A DNA stretch of 64,000 bases from an uncultured Amaricoccus sp. (GTDB lineage: Bacteria > Pseudomonadota > Alphaproteobacteria > Rhodobacterales > Rhodobacteraceae). Location of the stretch: the NCBI RefSeq assembly GCF_937891315.1, contig NZ_CALAGI010000060.1, forward strand, positions 1 to 64,000. The letters run 5' to 3'. The position numbers were made by a program, and so were the translations under genes. This document shows, one piece after another, positions 18,946-28,139 of the stretch (position 1 is its first letter; every line of letters starts with the position of its first letter). The notes under the pieces were generated by a model. The model saw nothing but the letters and a program-made list of their open reading frames with translations, made no database searches and was not told the DNA's origin.

Positions 18946-20160
18946 ATGCAAGATTCGTTCGACGCCGTGGGGACCCCGCCCCGCGGCCTGTCCCCGATTG
19001 GCCGTCTTCTCGGCGGCAGGACCCTTCCGTCGTTGCTCGCACGGCTCGGCGTGCGGGGCGCCCGAGGCAAGGGCGGGCCACTGAGGCTCGGCCGGCGGGT
19101 TTTCGCGATCCGGCACGCGGACGTCGTCGAAGTCCTGCGCCGCGACCTCGACTTTTCCATCGCTCCGGTGAACGCCTCCCGGATCGACGCGGTGAACGGC
19201 GGCGCCTTCATCCTCGGGATGGATCGCTCGCCCGAACTGACGCGCGAACGCGCCGCGCTCTATCGCGCGCTCGGCAGGATCGACCTCGCGACGATCGCCG
19301 ACAAGACGAGGGCGGCGGCTCGGGACAGTGTCGCGGCGGGCGCGCCGCGCTTCGACGCCATCGCGGACTACGCGCGGCCGATCGCCCTTTCCACCGCCAG
19401 CGCGATTTTCGGTATCGCTCCCGCGAACCGCGATCTCTTCGCGGAAGTGGTCCGGGCGATCTTCCATCACACCTTTCTCAACATCGGCGGCGACGCGAAG
19501 ATCGAGGCGCGCGCCCTCTCGGCCGCCCCGCTGATGCGCGACTGGTTCACCGTCGAGATCGATCGACGACGGCGCTCGGGCGATCTCGGGGCCGACCTCA
19601 TGGGAGCGTTGCTCGCGGACGGAGCACTGGACGACGACGCGGTACGGCGCACGCTCGGTGGGATGCTCGTCGGCAGCGTCGATACGACGACATCGACTTT
19701 CGCGCGGGTGTTCAGCGTCGTCCGCGACGATGCGGGGCTCGCCGGGCGGATGCTCGAACGCTGGCGCTCGGGCCTCGACATCCATGGCTATTGCCTCGAC
19801 GCCCTGCGCCGCTGGCCGCACAATCCGATCCTGCTGCGCGAGGCGGCGGCCGACACCGTGCTCGCCGGCGTCGAGATCAAGGCCGGTACGCGGGTCATCG
19901 CCTGGACCCAGGCGGCGATGCAGGATCCCGACGCCTTCCCCGATCCCGGCGAGACGCGGCCCGACCGGCCAATGGCGGCCTATCTGCATTTCGGCGGCGG
20001 ACTGCACCCCTGCGCCGGGCGCGTGGTCAATGCGATCCAGATCCCCCTGCTGGTCGGCACGCTGCTCGACGCCGGCGCGAGGCCCGACGGCGCGATGAAA
20101 TGGGTCGGGCCGTTCCCGGACAGGATGCCGGTCAGGATCGACAAGGGAGCCGCGCGATGA
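18946..20160 (+). CDS. Cytochrome P450
   Basis: 404 residues. The heme loop FGGGLHPCAGR places the thiolate ligand at Cys356. The I-helix oxygen-activating motif reads GSVDTT (243-248). The normally invariant Glu of the K-helix ExxR is Asp285 (DALR, 285-288), an unusual but conservative change. No membrane anchor, so a soluble class I-type enzyme; no ferredoxin or ferredoxin reductase gene is nearby. Its stop overlaps the start of the following DyP peroxidase gene (ATGA at 20157-20160), implying coupled translation. The substrate is unknown. The ribosome-binding site is weak (GGCCGG). Confidence 0.9.
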   Translation: MQDSFDAVGTPPRGLSPIGRLLGGRTLPSLLARLGVRGARGKGGPLRLGRRVFAIRHADVVEVLRRDLDFSIAPVNASRIDAVNGGAFILGMDRSPELTRERAALYRALGRIDLATIADKTRAAARDSVAAGAPRFDAIADYARPIALSTASAIFGIAPANRDLFAEVVRAIFHHTFLNIGGDAKIEARALSAAPLMRDWFTVEIDRRRRSGDLGADLMGALLADGALDDDAVRRTLGGMLVGSVDTTTSTFARVFSVVRDDAGLAGRMLERWRSGLDIHGYCLDALRRWPHNPILLREAAADTVLAGVEIKAGTRVIAWTQAAMQDPDAFPDPGETRPDRPMAAYLHFGGGLHPCAGRVVNAIQIPLLVGTLLDAGARPDGAMKWVGPFPDRMPVRIDKGAAR

Positions 20161-23100
20161 CAGCCACCGCCGCCATTCAGTCCATGGTGACGATCGCCGC
20201 GCCCATCGCGATCGGCGAGGTCGAGGTCGTCCGCGCCCAGATCGACGCGGCGCTCGGCAACCCGGCCGACGCAACCCTGCGCGCGGCGGTGGAGGATGGC
20301 GCGCCGTTCCTGCATTTCGCGAGCCTGCACGCTCTGGCCGGCGGCGACGGCCGCCGCGGCCACCTCGTGCTCGAAATCTCCGCCGACGGCGGCGAGGATT
20401 TCGTGATCGACGAACTGGCCCGCCGCGCCGGCCGCCTGTTCGAGCCGATCTTCGCCCGCGCGACCGACTGGCGGCCGGGCGAGGGCATCGCCGGCTACTG
20501 GCGGGCGCACCGGTTTCGGGTCGGGCACGGCCTGTTCGATACCGTCGGCCTCGCCTTCGGCGGCACCCCGCGGCAGGGCGTGGCGACGATCCAGGCCGAG
20601 CATGCGCTGGCGGAGGAGGCGGGGCGGATCCTCGCGACCCTGCCCTCCGAGACGCCCCCGCTGCGCCGCATCGACGCGGTGCGCCGCGCGCTCGCCGCCT
20701 CGGACACGCACCGCTGGGCGCTCGACCCCGCGCCGCCGCCGGTCTTCGCCATCGCCGAGGAGCCGGGCACGCTGGCGAAGGTGGTCCGGCTGGCCCCCGG
20801 CTTCGTCGCCACCTTCCTCTGGCCGCTGATCCTCGTCTTCCTTCCGCTCTGCGCCTGGTTCGCCTGGCCGGATGCCTGGAGCTACTGGCCCCCCGGCTCC
20901 GCCCACTGGTTCGATGCCCTCAAGCAGATCCTCGGCTTTCTCGCCGCGCTCCTCGGCCTTCTCATCCTGTTTCTGGTCGTCACCCTCGGCGCCCTCTACC
21001 TGATCTTCGCACGGCAGGAAGCGCGCGACTGGCTGTCCGACCGAAGCGCCGATCGCGGCGAGCTGGCGGAAATGTTCCGACGCGAGAACGCCGATGGCTT
21101 CGCGCAGAACCACATGGTCTCGCAGACGGTGATTAAGCCCGGCCCGATCCGGAAGCTCACCATCCGGCTGGCATTCTGGGCGATCGCACGGCTGACGGCG
21201 CTCAACCCCAAGCCTGGTCATCTCGGCGATATCGGCACCATCCACTTCGCGCGCTGGGTGACGCTGCCCGGGACGCGCGATCTGCTGTTCTTCTCGAATT
21301 TCGGCGGCAGTTGGGAGAGTTATCTCGAAGACTTCATCACCAAGGCGCATGCCGGCCTGACGGCGGTCTGGTCGAACACCGTCGGCTTCCCGCGGACGCG
21401 CAACCTGTTCTCCGACGGCGCCACCGATGGCGAGCGTTTCAAGCGCTACGCTCGTGCCAGCATGGTTCACACCCCGTTCTGGTACAGCGCCTATCCCGAC
21501 CTCACCACCGCGAACATCCGCGCCAACCAGCTCATCCGGCGCGGGATTTCCGCCGCCATGACCGAAGCGGACGCCGTGGAATGGCTGACGCATTTCGGCT
21601 CGGCCCCGCGACCGCCGGAAAAGCTCGAGACCACCCAGATCCAGAGCCTGGTCTTCGGCGGCATGGGTTTCAAGCCGGACGGCCGCCTGATGCTGATCGA
21701 GCTTGGCAAGGACATCGCCGCCAACCAGAACTGGCTGGCCCGGATCCTTCCGCGCGTCGCCTTCAACGACGGCCGCTATGCCACCGCGCCGGCGCTGCTC
21801 AGCTTCGCCGCGAGCCCGTCGGGCCTCGCCCGGCTCGGGCTCGAAGCGGGCGCGCTCCAGAGCTTTCCGGCCGCTTTCCTGCACGGGATGCACGCCGAAG
21901 GTCGCGACCGTATCCTCGGCGATGTCGGGGCCAACGGCCGCGAATACTGGGCCTGGGGCGCGGAGGGCAACGATATCGCCCTGCTCGTCTATGGCGACCT
22001 GCCCGATGGCGACGCGCCCCGCCCGATCGACGAACTCGGCCGCGAGATCGTCGAGCTCACGAAGGCCGCGGGTGGGTATATCGCGCACGCGATCGATCTC
22101 ACCCCCGTCGCCGACAATCTCGCCGACCGGAAGGAGCCGTTCGGCTTCGTCGATGGCGTGTCCCAGCCGGCCATGCGCGGCACCTACCGCGGCCTGCGCA
22201 ACGACGATCCCATCCACCTGGTCGAGCCGGGAGAATTCGTGCTCGGCTACCCCGACAACCACCGCAACATCCCCCCCGGCCCGGCGATGGCCGCCGAGCA
22301 CGACCCGGGCCTGCGCCTGCCGATCTCGGGACGCGCGCAAGGCTTTGCCGAGACGGTGGCCGAGAACCCGCGCCTCGTCGGCTACAACGGCTCGTTTCTG
22401 GTGATCCGCCAGCTCGAGCAGGACGCCGCGGGGTTCCGCGACTTCTGCCGCCGGGAAGGGGCACGCCTCGACGGCGCCTTCCCGGACCTGCCCCTGCTGA
22501 CCGACGCGGACAGCATGGCGGACTATGTCGGGGCCAAGATGATCGGCCGCTGGCAGGATGGCTCGTCGCTCGTCCGAAACCCCTATCTCGCGGCGAGCCG
22601 GCTGAAGCGGATCACCGGCCGCGACCCGATGGCCGCCGCCTCGCGACCGGAGAGCCGGCCGGCCGACATGGCGGCACCGACGATCGAGGCGGCGATCGCC
22701 CACCCGGAGGAAGCCGATGCGCCGACCGTAACCCCTGACAATGACTTCCTGTTCGGCACCGAGGACCCGCAGGGCGTGCGCTGCCCCTACGGTTCGCACG
22801 TGCGCCGGGTGAACCCGCGCGAGAGCCTGTCGCCCGGCTCGAACGACCAGATCGCCATCAGCAACCGCCACCGCGTGATCCGCGTCGGGCGCGGCTATCT
22901 CGGCGAGGACGGAAAGACCACGGCCGGGCTGATGTTCATGTGTCTCAATGGCGATATCGAGCGACAGTTCGAATTCATCCAGCAGACCTGGATGGGCAGC
23001 GCGAAGTTCCATGGGCTGACCGCCGAGGTCGATCCGATCGCGGGCAACGCCGTGGCGGGCCGCCGCGGCTTCACCATCCCGTCTCGCCGGGGTCCCGTCG

Positions 23101-23195
23101 GCCTCGACCCGCTGCCGCGCTTCGTCACCATGCGTGGTGGCGGCTACTTCTTCCTTCCGGGCCGTCAGATCCTGAGCTTCCTCGCCGGTTCATGA
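20157..23195 (+). CDS. Large membrane-anchored DyP-type heme peroxidase
   Basis: 1012 residues. Residues 1-205 are an extra N-terminal domain of unknown type. Two membrane helices lie at about 214-236 and 258-285. Residues about 355-1010 are DyP-like: distal motif GFVDG (663-667) with its catalytic Asp, CPYGSHVRRVNPR with the proximal heme ligand His881, Arg in RVIRVGRGYLG (about 909), and GLMFMCLNGDIERQFEFIQ near the end. All key heme-pocket residues seem present, so activity is likely. DyPs are usually 300-500 residues; this one is double that and membrane-tethered. It could supply or remove peroxide for, or pass electrons to, the coupled P450. That role is inference. Confidence 0.85.
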   Translation: MTATAAIQSMVTIAAPIAIGEVEVVRAQIDAALGNPADATLRAAVEDGAPFLHFASLHALAGGDGRRGHLVLEISADGGEDFVIDELARRAGRLFEPIFARATDWRPGEGIAGYWRAHRFRVGHGLFDTVGLAFGGTPRQGVATIQAEHALAEEAGRILATLPSETPPLRRIDAVRRALAASDTHRWALDPAPPPVFAIAEEPGTLAKVVRLAPGFVATFLWPLILVFLPLCAWFAWPDAWSYWPPGSAHWFDALKQILGFLAALLGLLILFLVVTLGALYLIFARQEARDWLSDRSADRGELAEMFRRENADGFAQNHMVSQTVIKPGPIRKLTIRLAFWAIARLTALNPKPGHLGDIGTIHFARWVTLPGTRDLLFFSNFGGSWESYLEDFITKAHAGLTAVWSNTVGFPRTRNLFSDGATDGERFKRYARASMVHTPFWYSAYPDLTTANIRANQLIRRGISAAMTEADAVEWLTHFGSAPRPPEKLETTQIQSLVFGGMGFKPDGRLMLIELGKDIAANQNWLARILPRVAFNDGRYATAPALLSFAASPSGLARLGLEAGALQSFPAAFLHGMHAEGRDRILGDVGANGREYWAWGAEGNDIALLVYGDLPDGDAPRPIDELGREIVELTKAAGGYIAHAIDLTPVADNLADRKEPFGFVDGVSQPAMRGTYRGLRNDDPIHLVEPGEFVLGYPDNHRNIPPGPAMAAEHDPGLRLPISGRAQGFAETVAENPRLVGYNGSFLVIRQLEQDAAGFRDFCRREGARLDGAFPDLPLLTDADSMADYVGAKMIGRWQDGSSLVRNPYLAASRLKRITGRDPMAAASRPESRPADMAAPTIEAAIAHPEEADAPTVTPDNDFLFGTEDPQGVRCPYGSHVRRVNPRESLSPGSNDQIAISNRHRVIRVGRGYLGEDGKTTAGLMFMCLNGDIERQFEFIQQTWMGSAKFHGLTAEVDPIAGNAVAGRRGFTIPSRRGPVGLDPLPRFVTMRGGGYFFLPGRQILSFLAGS

Positions 23196-23262
23196 GCGCG
23201 GAAGGCGACGGCCCGGACGGAATTCGGGCCGGTTTCGGAGCGTTCGCGCCGAACCGCCGCGC

Positions 23263-24132
23263 TCAGGCAACCACCGCGACCGGGGCCTCGGCCGCGGCCC
23301 AGCCCTCGCGGATGTGCCGGTGCCCGTCGCGATAGACCACCTCGGGGCTTTCCGCGAGGTCGCGCCAGATCCTGGTCGCGGCGGCCAGCGCCGGCAGGCC
23401 GCGACCGAAGGCCTCGATGGTCAGCCAGTCGTCATAGCCCGAGGCGCGGATCGCGCGGAAGGTCTCGGCCCAGGGGATGTTGCCGCGCCCGGGCACGCCC
23501 CGATCGTTCTCCGACAGATGCACATGCGCGATCAACTCGCGGTAGCGGGTGAAGGCGCCGATCGGGTCCGTCTCCTCGATATTGGCGTGGAAGGTGTCGT
23601 ACATCGCCCGGATGTTCGGATGGCCAACCTCGGCCAGATGCTCGGCGAGCTGGTCCATCGTGTTGACGAGATAGCATTCGAACCGGTTCAGCGCCTCGAG
23701 CCCGACGACGACGCCGCGGTTCTCCGCGTGATCGCCGATGGTGCGCTGGCTGGCGGCGGAGCGGGCGCGCTCCTCCGAAGTCGGCCCCTCGCCGGAGAAA
23801 CGGCCGAGCGTCGAGTGCAGCGGCCCGGACAGCCGCGTCGCGCCGAGCGCCGCCGCGCAGTCGATCACCCTGGTCATGTAGGCGATGCCCGCCGCGCGCT
23901 CCGCCCGGTCGCCGATCAGGTTCATCGACGGATCGCCCATCGCCGAGACGGCGGTCCGTTCAAGCCCTATCTCGTCCAGCAAGGCGCCGAGCCGCGCGTA
24001 GTGGTCGGGCTCGCCGTCGAAGATCGGGATCTCGACGCCGTCGAAGCCGGTGGCGCGGATGTCGCGCATCAGGGCCTCGTGCTCCCCGGTCACGTGGGTG
24101 GTCCAGAGGAACATGCACATTCCGACCTTCAT
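23263..24132 (-). CDS. Sugar phosphate isomerase/epimerase-family protein (xylose isomerase-like TIM barrel)
   Basis: 289 residues from MKVGMCMFLWTTHVTGEH. The AP-endonuclease-2/xylose-isomerase-like fold is indicated by FDGVEIPIFDGEPDHYARLG, GLEALNRFECYLVNT (metal Glu in EALNRFE), AMYDTFHANIEE and AHVHLSENDRGVPGRG. Such proteins epimerise keto-sugars or act as dehydratases and isomerases; the substrate is unknown. The frame extends to 24177, but GGAGGAAAAGA directly upstream of 24132 decides the start. It is divergent from a second protein of the same fold at 24377, and a TGGT-N3-ACCA site overlaps its promoter. Confidence 0.88.
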   Translation of the reverse strand: MKVGMCMFLWTTHVTGEHEALMRDIRATGFDGVEIPIFDGEPDHYARLGALLDEIGLERTAVSAMGDPSMNLIGDRAERAAGIAYMTRVIDCAAALGATRLSGPLHSTLGRFSGEGPTSEERARSAASQRTIGDHAENRGVVVGLEALNRFECYLVNTMDQLAEHLAEVGHPNIRAMYDTFHANIEETDPIGAFTRYRELIAHVHLSENDRGVPGRGNIPWAETFRAIRASGYDDWLTIEAFGRGLPALAAATRIWRDLAESPEVVYRDGHRHIREGWAAAEAPVAVVA

Positions 24133-24154
24133 TCTTTTCCTCCATGCCGCTGAT

Positions 24155-24167
24155 TTGGTATTACCAA
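24155..24167. promoter_or_regulatory. GntR/FadR-type operator A
   Basis: TTGGTATTACCAA, a perfect inverted repeat of the form TGGT-N3-ACCA. It covers the predicted minus-strand -10 (GTATTA read as TAATAC, 24158-24163), with -35 TTGCCA at 24182-24187 and an 18-base spacer. Binding would block the promoter of the gene ending at 23263. The expected binder is the FCD-type GntR protein at 26461-27159. Confidence 0.75.
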
Positions 24168-24307
24168 TTCTCACCACCAGCTGGCAAGCGATCGCACGCC
24201 GGCCCGCGCCATGATATCCGTTTTTGCTTTGTTAATCGTCACTCCCGGCCAGATGCGAGGCGACTTGCGTGACGGGATTGTTTGGACTAGGTGTTTGGGT
24301 CAGACAA

Positions 24308-24322
24308 TCTGGTAGAACCAGA
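24308..24322. promoter_or_regulatory. GntR/FadR-type operator B
   Basis: TCTGGTAGAACCAGA, a perfect 6+3+6 inverted repeat containing TGGT-N3-ACCA. It lies 55 bases before the ATG at 24377 and immediately after a possible -10 (GACAAT, 24303-24308). Its centre is 154 bp from operator A in the same divergent region. Confidence 0.75.
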
Positions 24323-24376
24323 TGGCGGACTCGGCCCGATCGCAGGGTCGATTCGGCAAGGACAGGGAGGAACGCG

Positions 24377-25264
24377 ATGCATCTGTCGACCCACAACTGG
24401 ATGCGGGCCGAGCCGCTGGAAGTGACGCTGCGGCGGATCAGGAAATATGGCTATGAGAGCATCGAGATCTCCGGCGAACCCGAGCAGTACGAGGTCGGCG
24501 AGACCCGACGTCTGCTGAAGGAGCACGGGATCCGCTGCTGGGGCGCGGTGACGCTGACGCTCGGCGAACGCAATCTCGCGGCGAAGGACGAAGGCCAGCG
24601 GGCGCGCTCGGTCGACTATGTGAAATCGGTGATCACCATGGTCAGCGAGCTTGAGGGCGAGATCGTGACGCTGGTGCCGGCCACGGTCGGCAAGGTGGTG
24701 CCGGACGCGACCGAGGAAGAGGAATGGGGTTGGGTGGTCGAGGCGACCAGGGAATGCTTCGCCCATGCCCAGAAACGCGGGGTGCGGATCGCGATCGAGC
24801 CGCTGAACCGGTTCGAGACCTATCTCTTCAACCGATGCGCCCAGGCGCTGGCGCTGGCCGACGCGGTCGGGCCGGAATGCGGGGTCTGTCTCGACGCCTA
24901 TCACCTCAATATGGAGGAGAGTAACGTCCACGACGCGATCCGCCTCGCCGGCAAGAGGCTGTACGATTTCCACGTCGCCGACAACAACCGCTTCGCCGCC
25001 GGGCTCGGGCATATCGACTGGCCAAAGATCGTCGGCACGCTGAGGGAGATCGGCTATGACGGGGCGTTGACCAACGAGTTCGTGGCGCCGGTCGATCGCA
25101 CACCGGCGGCGATCTATCCCGAGATGGTCGAGCGTAACCCGGTCGATATCTCGCCCGAGCAGTTGAAGTTCATCCAGGACCATGGTTCGAGCCTGCTGAC
25201 CGAGGAATTCTACGACGGCCAGATGCGGATCACCTCCGAAACCCTCCTGCCGCTCATCCGGTAG
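24377..25264 (+). CDS. Sugar phosphate isomerase/epimerase-family protein
   Basis: 295 residues from MHLSTHNWMRAEPLEVTLRR; GGGAGG precedes this ATG, so the 36-codon upstream extension is rejected. Xylose-isomerase-like TIM barrel: YGYESIEISGEPEQYEVGET, RIAIEPLNRFETYLFN (metal Glu), CLDAYHLNMEE (Asp/His) and FHVADNNRFAAGLGHIDW. The metal-binding residues all seem present. First gene of a four-gene operon with an enolase-superfamily enzyme, a GntR regulator and a 2-hydroxyacid dehydrogenase. Probable role: isomerisation or epimerisation of an imported sugar or its acid. Confidence 0.9.
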   Translation: MHLSTHNWMRAEPLEVTLRRIRKYGYESIEISGEPEQYEVGETRRLLKEHGIRCWGAVTLTLGERNLAAKDEGQRARSVDYVKSVITMVSELEGEIVTLVPATVGKVVPDATEEEEWGWVVEATRECFAHAQKRGVRIAIEPLNRFETYLFNRCAQALALADAVGPECGVCLDAYHLNMEESNVHDAIRLAGKRLYDFHVADNNRFAAGLGHIDWPKIVGTLREIGYDGALTNEFVAPVDRTPAAIYPEMVERNPVDISPEQLKFIQDHGSSLLTEEFYDGQMRITSETLLPLIR

Positions 25265-25286
25265 CGCCGCCGGGCGGGAGATCCCC

Positions 25287-26456
25287 ATGCGCATCAAGAG
25301 CGTCGAGGCCCGATGGATCAGCGTCCCCATCGCGGCCGCCCGTCAGCACCGAAGCGACTTCGGCACGCTTCGCACCTTCGACGCGGCGATCCTGCGGATC
25401 GAGACCGAGGACGGGTTGGTCGGCTGGGGCGAGGGCAAGAACGCGGCCGGCAGCGCCGGCAGCTATGGCGCGCTCACCCGGCTGCTGAACGACGAGGTGG
25501 GGCCGAGGCTGATCGGGCTGCGGGCGGGCGATATCACGCCGATCTGGGAGATGCTCTATAACGAGACACGCGCCGATACCGCCGCGCGGTCCGGCCATGC
25601 GATGCCGGCGCTCGCCCGCCGCGGCCTCGGCGTCGCGGCGATCAGCGCGGTCGATATCGCGCTCTGGGACATTCTGGGCAAGCATCTCGGCCAGCCGGTC
25701 TGGCAGTTGCTCGGCGGGCGCAAGGCCGACCGGCTGCCGGCCTATGCCTCGGGCGGCTGGGCGCCGGCGACGGAGATCGGCGCGCAGTTGCGCTCCTATA
25801 TCGACATCGGCGGCTTCGGCGCCGTGAAGATGCGCGTCGGTGCGATGGACGGCCCGCCGCATGTCTCGGCCGCCCGGGTGCGGGCGGCGCGCGCGGCGCT
25901 GGGGCCGGACGTGGAGATCGCGGTCGACGCGCACGGCACCTATACCGTCGCGGGTGCCAAGCGCTTCGCGCGGATGGTCGAGGACTGCGACCTCGCCTGG
26001 TTCGAGGAGCCGGTGATCGGCGACGACAAGCCGGGCATGGCCGAGGTGCGGGCCGCGACCTCGGTGCCGATCTCGGCCGGGGAATCCGAGGCGACGCGCT
26101 TTGACTTCCGCGATCTCGTCACACTGCGCGCCGCGGACATCTTGCAGCCCGATCCCGCCTTCTGCGGTGGCATCACCGAGGCGCAGCGGATCGCGGCGCT
26201 GGCGGCGAGCTTCAATCTGCGCTTCGCGCCGCATCTCTGGGCCGGCGCGCCCTGCTTCTTCGCCGGGCTGCATCTCTGCGCGGCGAGCCCGGCGAGCTTC
26301 ACCATCGAATTTTCCTGCGGCGCCAATCCGATGATCCATGACCTGATCGAGGAGCCGGTGGTGGCGCGCGACGGAATGGTGGCGATCCCGGATGGACCGG
26401 GCCTGGGCTTCACGATATCCGAGAGCTTCCTGGGCGCGCACGTGAAGAGCTGTTGA
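25287..26456 (+). CDS. Enolase-superfamily sugar-acid dehydratase (mandelate racemase/muconate lactonizing group)
   Basis: 389 residues. The capping domain is followed by the barrel residues of the mandelate racemase group: KMRVG with Lys near 178, AVDAHGTYT (metal Asp), WFEEPVIGDD (metal Glu), SAGESEATR (metal Glu), then QPDPAFCGGI and FAPHLW with the catalytic His near 315. An acid-sugar dehydratase is the likeliest activity; the exact substrate cannot be read from the sequence. It is 22 bases downstream of the isomerase-like gene and 4 bases upstream of the GntR gene. Confidence 0.88.
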   Translation: MRIKSVEARWISVPIAAARQHRSDFGTLRTFDAAILRIETEDGLVGWGEGKNAAGSAGSYGALTRLLNDEVGPRLIGLRAGDITPIWEMLYNETRADTAARSGHAMPALARRGLGVAAISAVDIALWDILGKHLGQPVWQLLGGRKADRLPAYASGGWAPATEIGAQLRSYIDIGGFGAVKMRVGAMDGPPHVSAARVRAARAALGPDVEIAVDAHGTYTVAGAKRFARMVEDCDLAWFEEPVIGDDKPGMAEVRAATSVPISAGESEATRFDFRDLVTLRAADILQPDPAFCGGITEAQRIAALAASFNLRFAPHLWAGAPCFFAGLHLCAASPASFTIEFSCGANPMIHDLIEEPVVARDGMVAIPDGPGLGFTISESFLGAHVKSC

Positions 26457-26460
26457 GCGG

Positions 26461-27159
26461 ATGACGGAAAAGAACCTGCTCCCCGAGCTGACCGCCCATC
26501 TCTACGCGAGTTCCGCGGCGGAGAGCGGCCGCACGCCGTCCGAGCGGGAGCTGGCCGAGCATTTCGGCGTCAGTCGCGGCCAGATCCGCGAGACACTCGC
26601 GGTGCTCGAGGCGATGCGCATCGTCGAACGGCGGGCGAAGTCGGGCATCTTCCTGACCGCGCGCTCGGCCTCGGTCGATGCGATGGCGCTCTTCGCGCAG
26701 GCCGGCCTGCCGCTCGATCCGGTGCGGATCTACGAGGCGGTCGAACTGCGCAAGATCCACGAGATAAAGGCGGCCGAGCTGGCGAGTCAGCGCGCGACGG
26801 AGGAAAATTTCGTTCGCCTCGAAGAGATCCTCGCGGCGTCCGAGCGGCGGATCGCGGCGGGAGAGCCGCTGGCCGAGGAGGATCGCGACTTCCATCTCGA
26901 GATCGTGCGGGCGACGCGCAACACGGTGTTCTACAATGTCTGCGGCGTCTATTACGCGGTCGGCCTGCGGCGGCTGCCGATCTATTTCGGCGATCCGAGC
27001 CGCTGCGCCCAGTCTCATGCCGAGCATCTCGGTATCTATGACGCGTTGCGGCGACGGGACGGCAATCTGGCGCAGGCGTTGATGAACGCCCATCTCCAGG
27101 GGGCCGAAAGCTACTGGAAGGGGCTTCTGGACGCCCGGGTCGAGCCGGCGGCGGAATAG
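26461..27159 (+). CDS. GntR-family (FCD/FadR subfamily) transcriptional regulator
   Basis: 232 residues. The N-terminal winged helix reads TPSERELAEHFGVSRGQIRE followed by TLAVLEAMRIVERRAKSG. The C-terminal all-helical FCD domain has acidic and His residues for metal and ligand binding (DRDFHLEIVRATRN; QSHAEHLGIYDALRRRD). FadR-subfamily proteins bind TGGT-N3-ACCA-like palindromes, and four such sites lie in the two control regions of this locus. It sits inside the operon it probably represses, 4 bases after the dehydratase gene and 3 bases before the dehydrogenase gene. The effector is probably a sugar acid from the pathway. Confidence 0.92.
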   Translation: MTEKNLLPELTAHLYASSAAESGRTPSERELAEHFGVSRGQIRETLAVLEAMRIVERRAKSGIFLTARSASVDAMALFAQAGLPLDPVRIYEAVELRKIHEIKAAELASQRATEENFVRLEEILAASERRIAAGEPLAEEDRDFHLEIVRATRNTVFYNVCGVYYAVGLRRLPIYFGDPSRCAQSHAEHLGIYDALRRRDGNLAQALMNAHLQGAESYWKGLLDARVEPAAE

Positions 27160-27162
27160 GCG

Positions 27163-28131
27163 ATGGCGCTCATCTTCTCGACGCACCGGCTGCATCCGAC
27201 GGTGACGGCACGGCTGGAAGCGGCCGGCGACTATCTCGTGGCCAGCGCGCCGACACCGGAGGCGATCCTCGCCGAGGGAACCGGCGCCGAGGTCATCGTG
27301 GTGCGCGCACCGGTGCCGGCGGAGTATTTCGCCCGGGCACGCCGGTTGCGCGCCGCGGTCCGGCATGGCGCCGGGCTCGACATGGTGCCGATGGAGGTGG
27401 CGACCGCCGCCGGGGTGCTCGTCGCCAATGTGCCCGGCGCCAACGCGTCCACGGTCGCGGAGTTTGCAATCTTCGCCGCGATAGCACTCCGCCGGCGGTT
27501 CCGGATCGTCGACGGCCAGCTTCGGGCGAACGGCTGGACGGTGGCGCGCGACCTGGTCGACACCAATCGCGAGCTCGCCGGCGCGGTTCTCGGCATCCTC
27601 GGCTTCGGCAATATCGGCCGTTCGCTCGCCGGGCTGGGCCGTGCCTTCGGCATGCGAGTGATCGCGACCACGCGACGGCCGGAGACGCTGCCGCCGGAGA
27701 TCGAGGGCGTGGCGCTCGACGATCTCATGGCGCGGGCGGATGTGGTGGTCGTCTGCTGCCCGCTGACCGGGGAGACCCGCGGCATCATCGACTCGCGCCG
27801 TCTCGCGGCGATGAAACCCGGCGCGGCGCTGGTCAACGTGGCGCGGGGGCCGATCATCGACCAGGCGGCGGCGGTGGCGGAGCTTCGGACGGGGCGCATC
27901 AGCGCCGCGCTCGACGTTTTCGAGACGCAGCCCCTGCCCTCGGACGATCCGCTCTTCGCCCTGCCGAACGTGATCCTGACCCCGCATATGTCGGGCGTCA
28001 CCGAGGAGAGCATGCTGCGGATGGGCGACGGCGCCGCGGACGAGGTGATCCGCGTTCTCGGCAACCACCTGCCGGTGAATTTCCGCAATCCCGAGGTCGA
28101 GGCGCTGTATCGGACCCGGTTCCCGGTCTGA
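27163..28131 (+). CDS. D-isomer-specific 2-hydroxyacid dehydrogenase
   Basis: 322 residues. NAD-binding loop GFGNIGRSLAGLGRAFG (about residues 147-163). The catalytic triad is Arg in NVARGPIID (about 226), Glu in DVFETQPLPSDDPL (about 257) and His in LTPHMSGVTEES (about 276). It interconverts a 2-keto acid and a D-2-hydroxy acid and, in this operon, probably handles a sugar-acid intermediate. It ends 8 bases before the stop of the convergent ABC ATPase gene, with no obvious terminator between. Confidence 0.92.
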   Translation: MALIFSTHRLHPTVTARLEAAGDYLVASAPTPEAILAEGTGAEVIVVRAPVPAEYFARARRLRAAVRHGAGLDMVPMEVATAAGVLVANVPGANASTVAEFAIFAAIALRRRFRIVDGQLRANGWTVARDLVDTNRELAGAVLGILGFGNIGRSLAGLGRAFGMRVIATTRRPETLPPEIEGVALDDLMARADVVVVCCPLTGETRGIIDSRRLAAMKPGAALVNVARGPIIDQAAAVAELRTGRISAALDVFETQPLPSDDPLFALPNVILTPHMSGVTEESMLRMGDGAADEVIRVLGNHLPVNFRNPEVEALYRTRFPV

Positions 28132-28139
28132 GGCAGGCT

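Noticed and set aside
19980..23012. Open frame of about 1000 codons on the minus strand opposite the DyP gene
   Set aside because: It is a high-GC shadow: Arg/Gly/Ala/Asp-rich, without domains, opposite a gene with clear heme-binding motifs.
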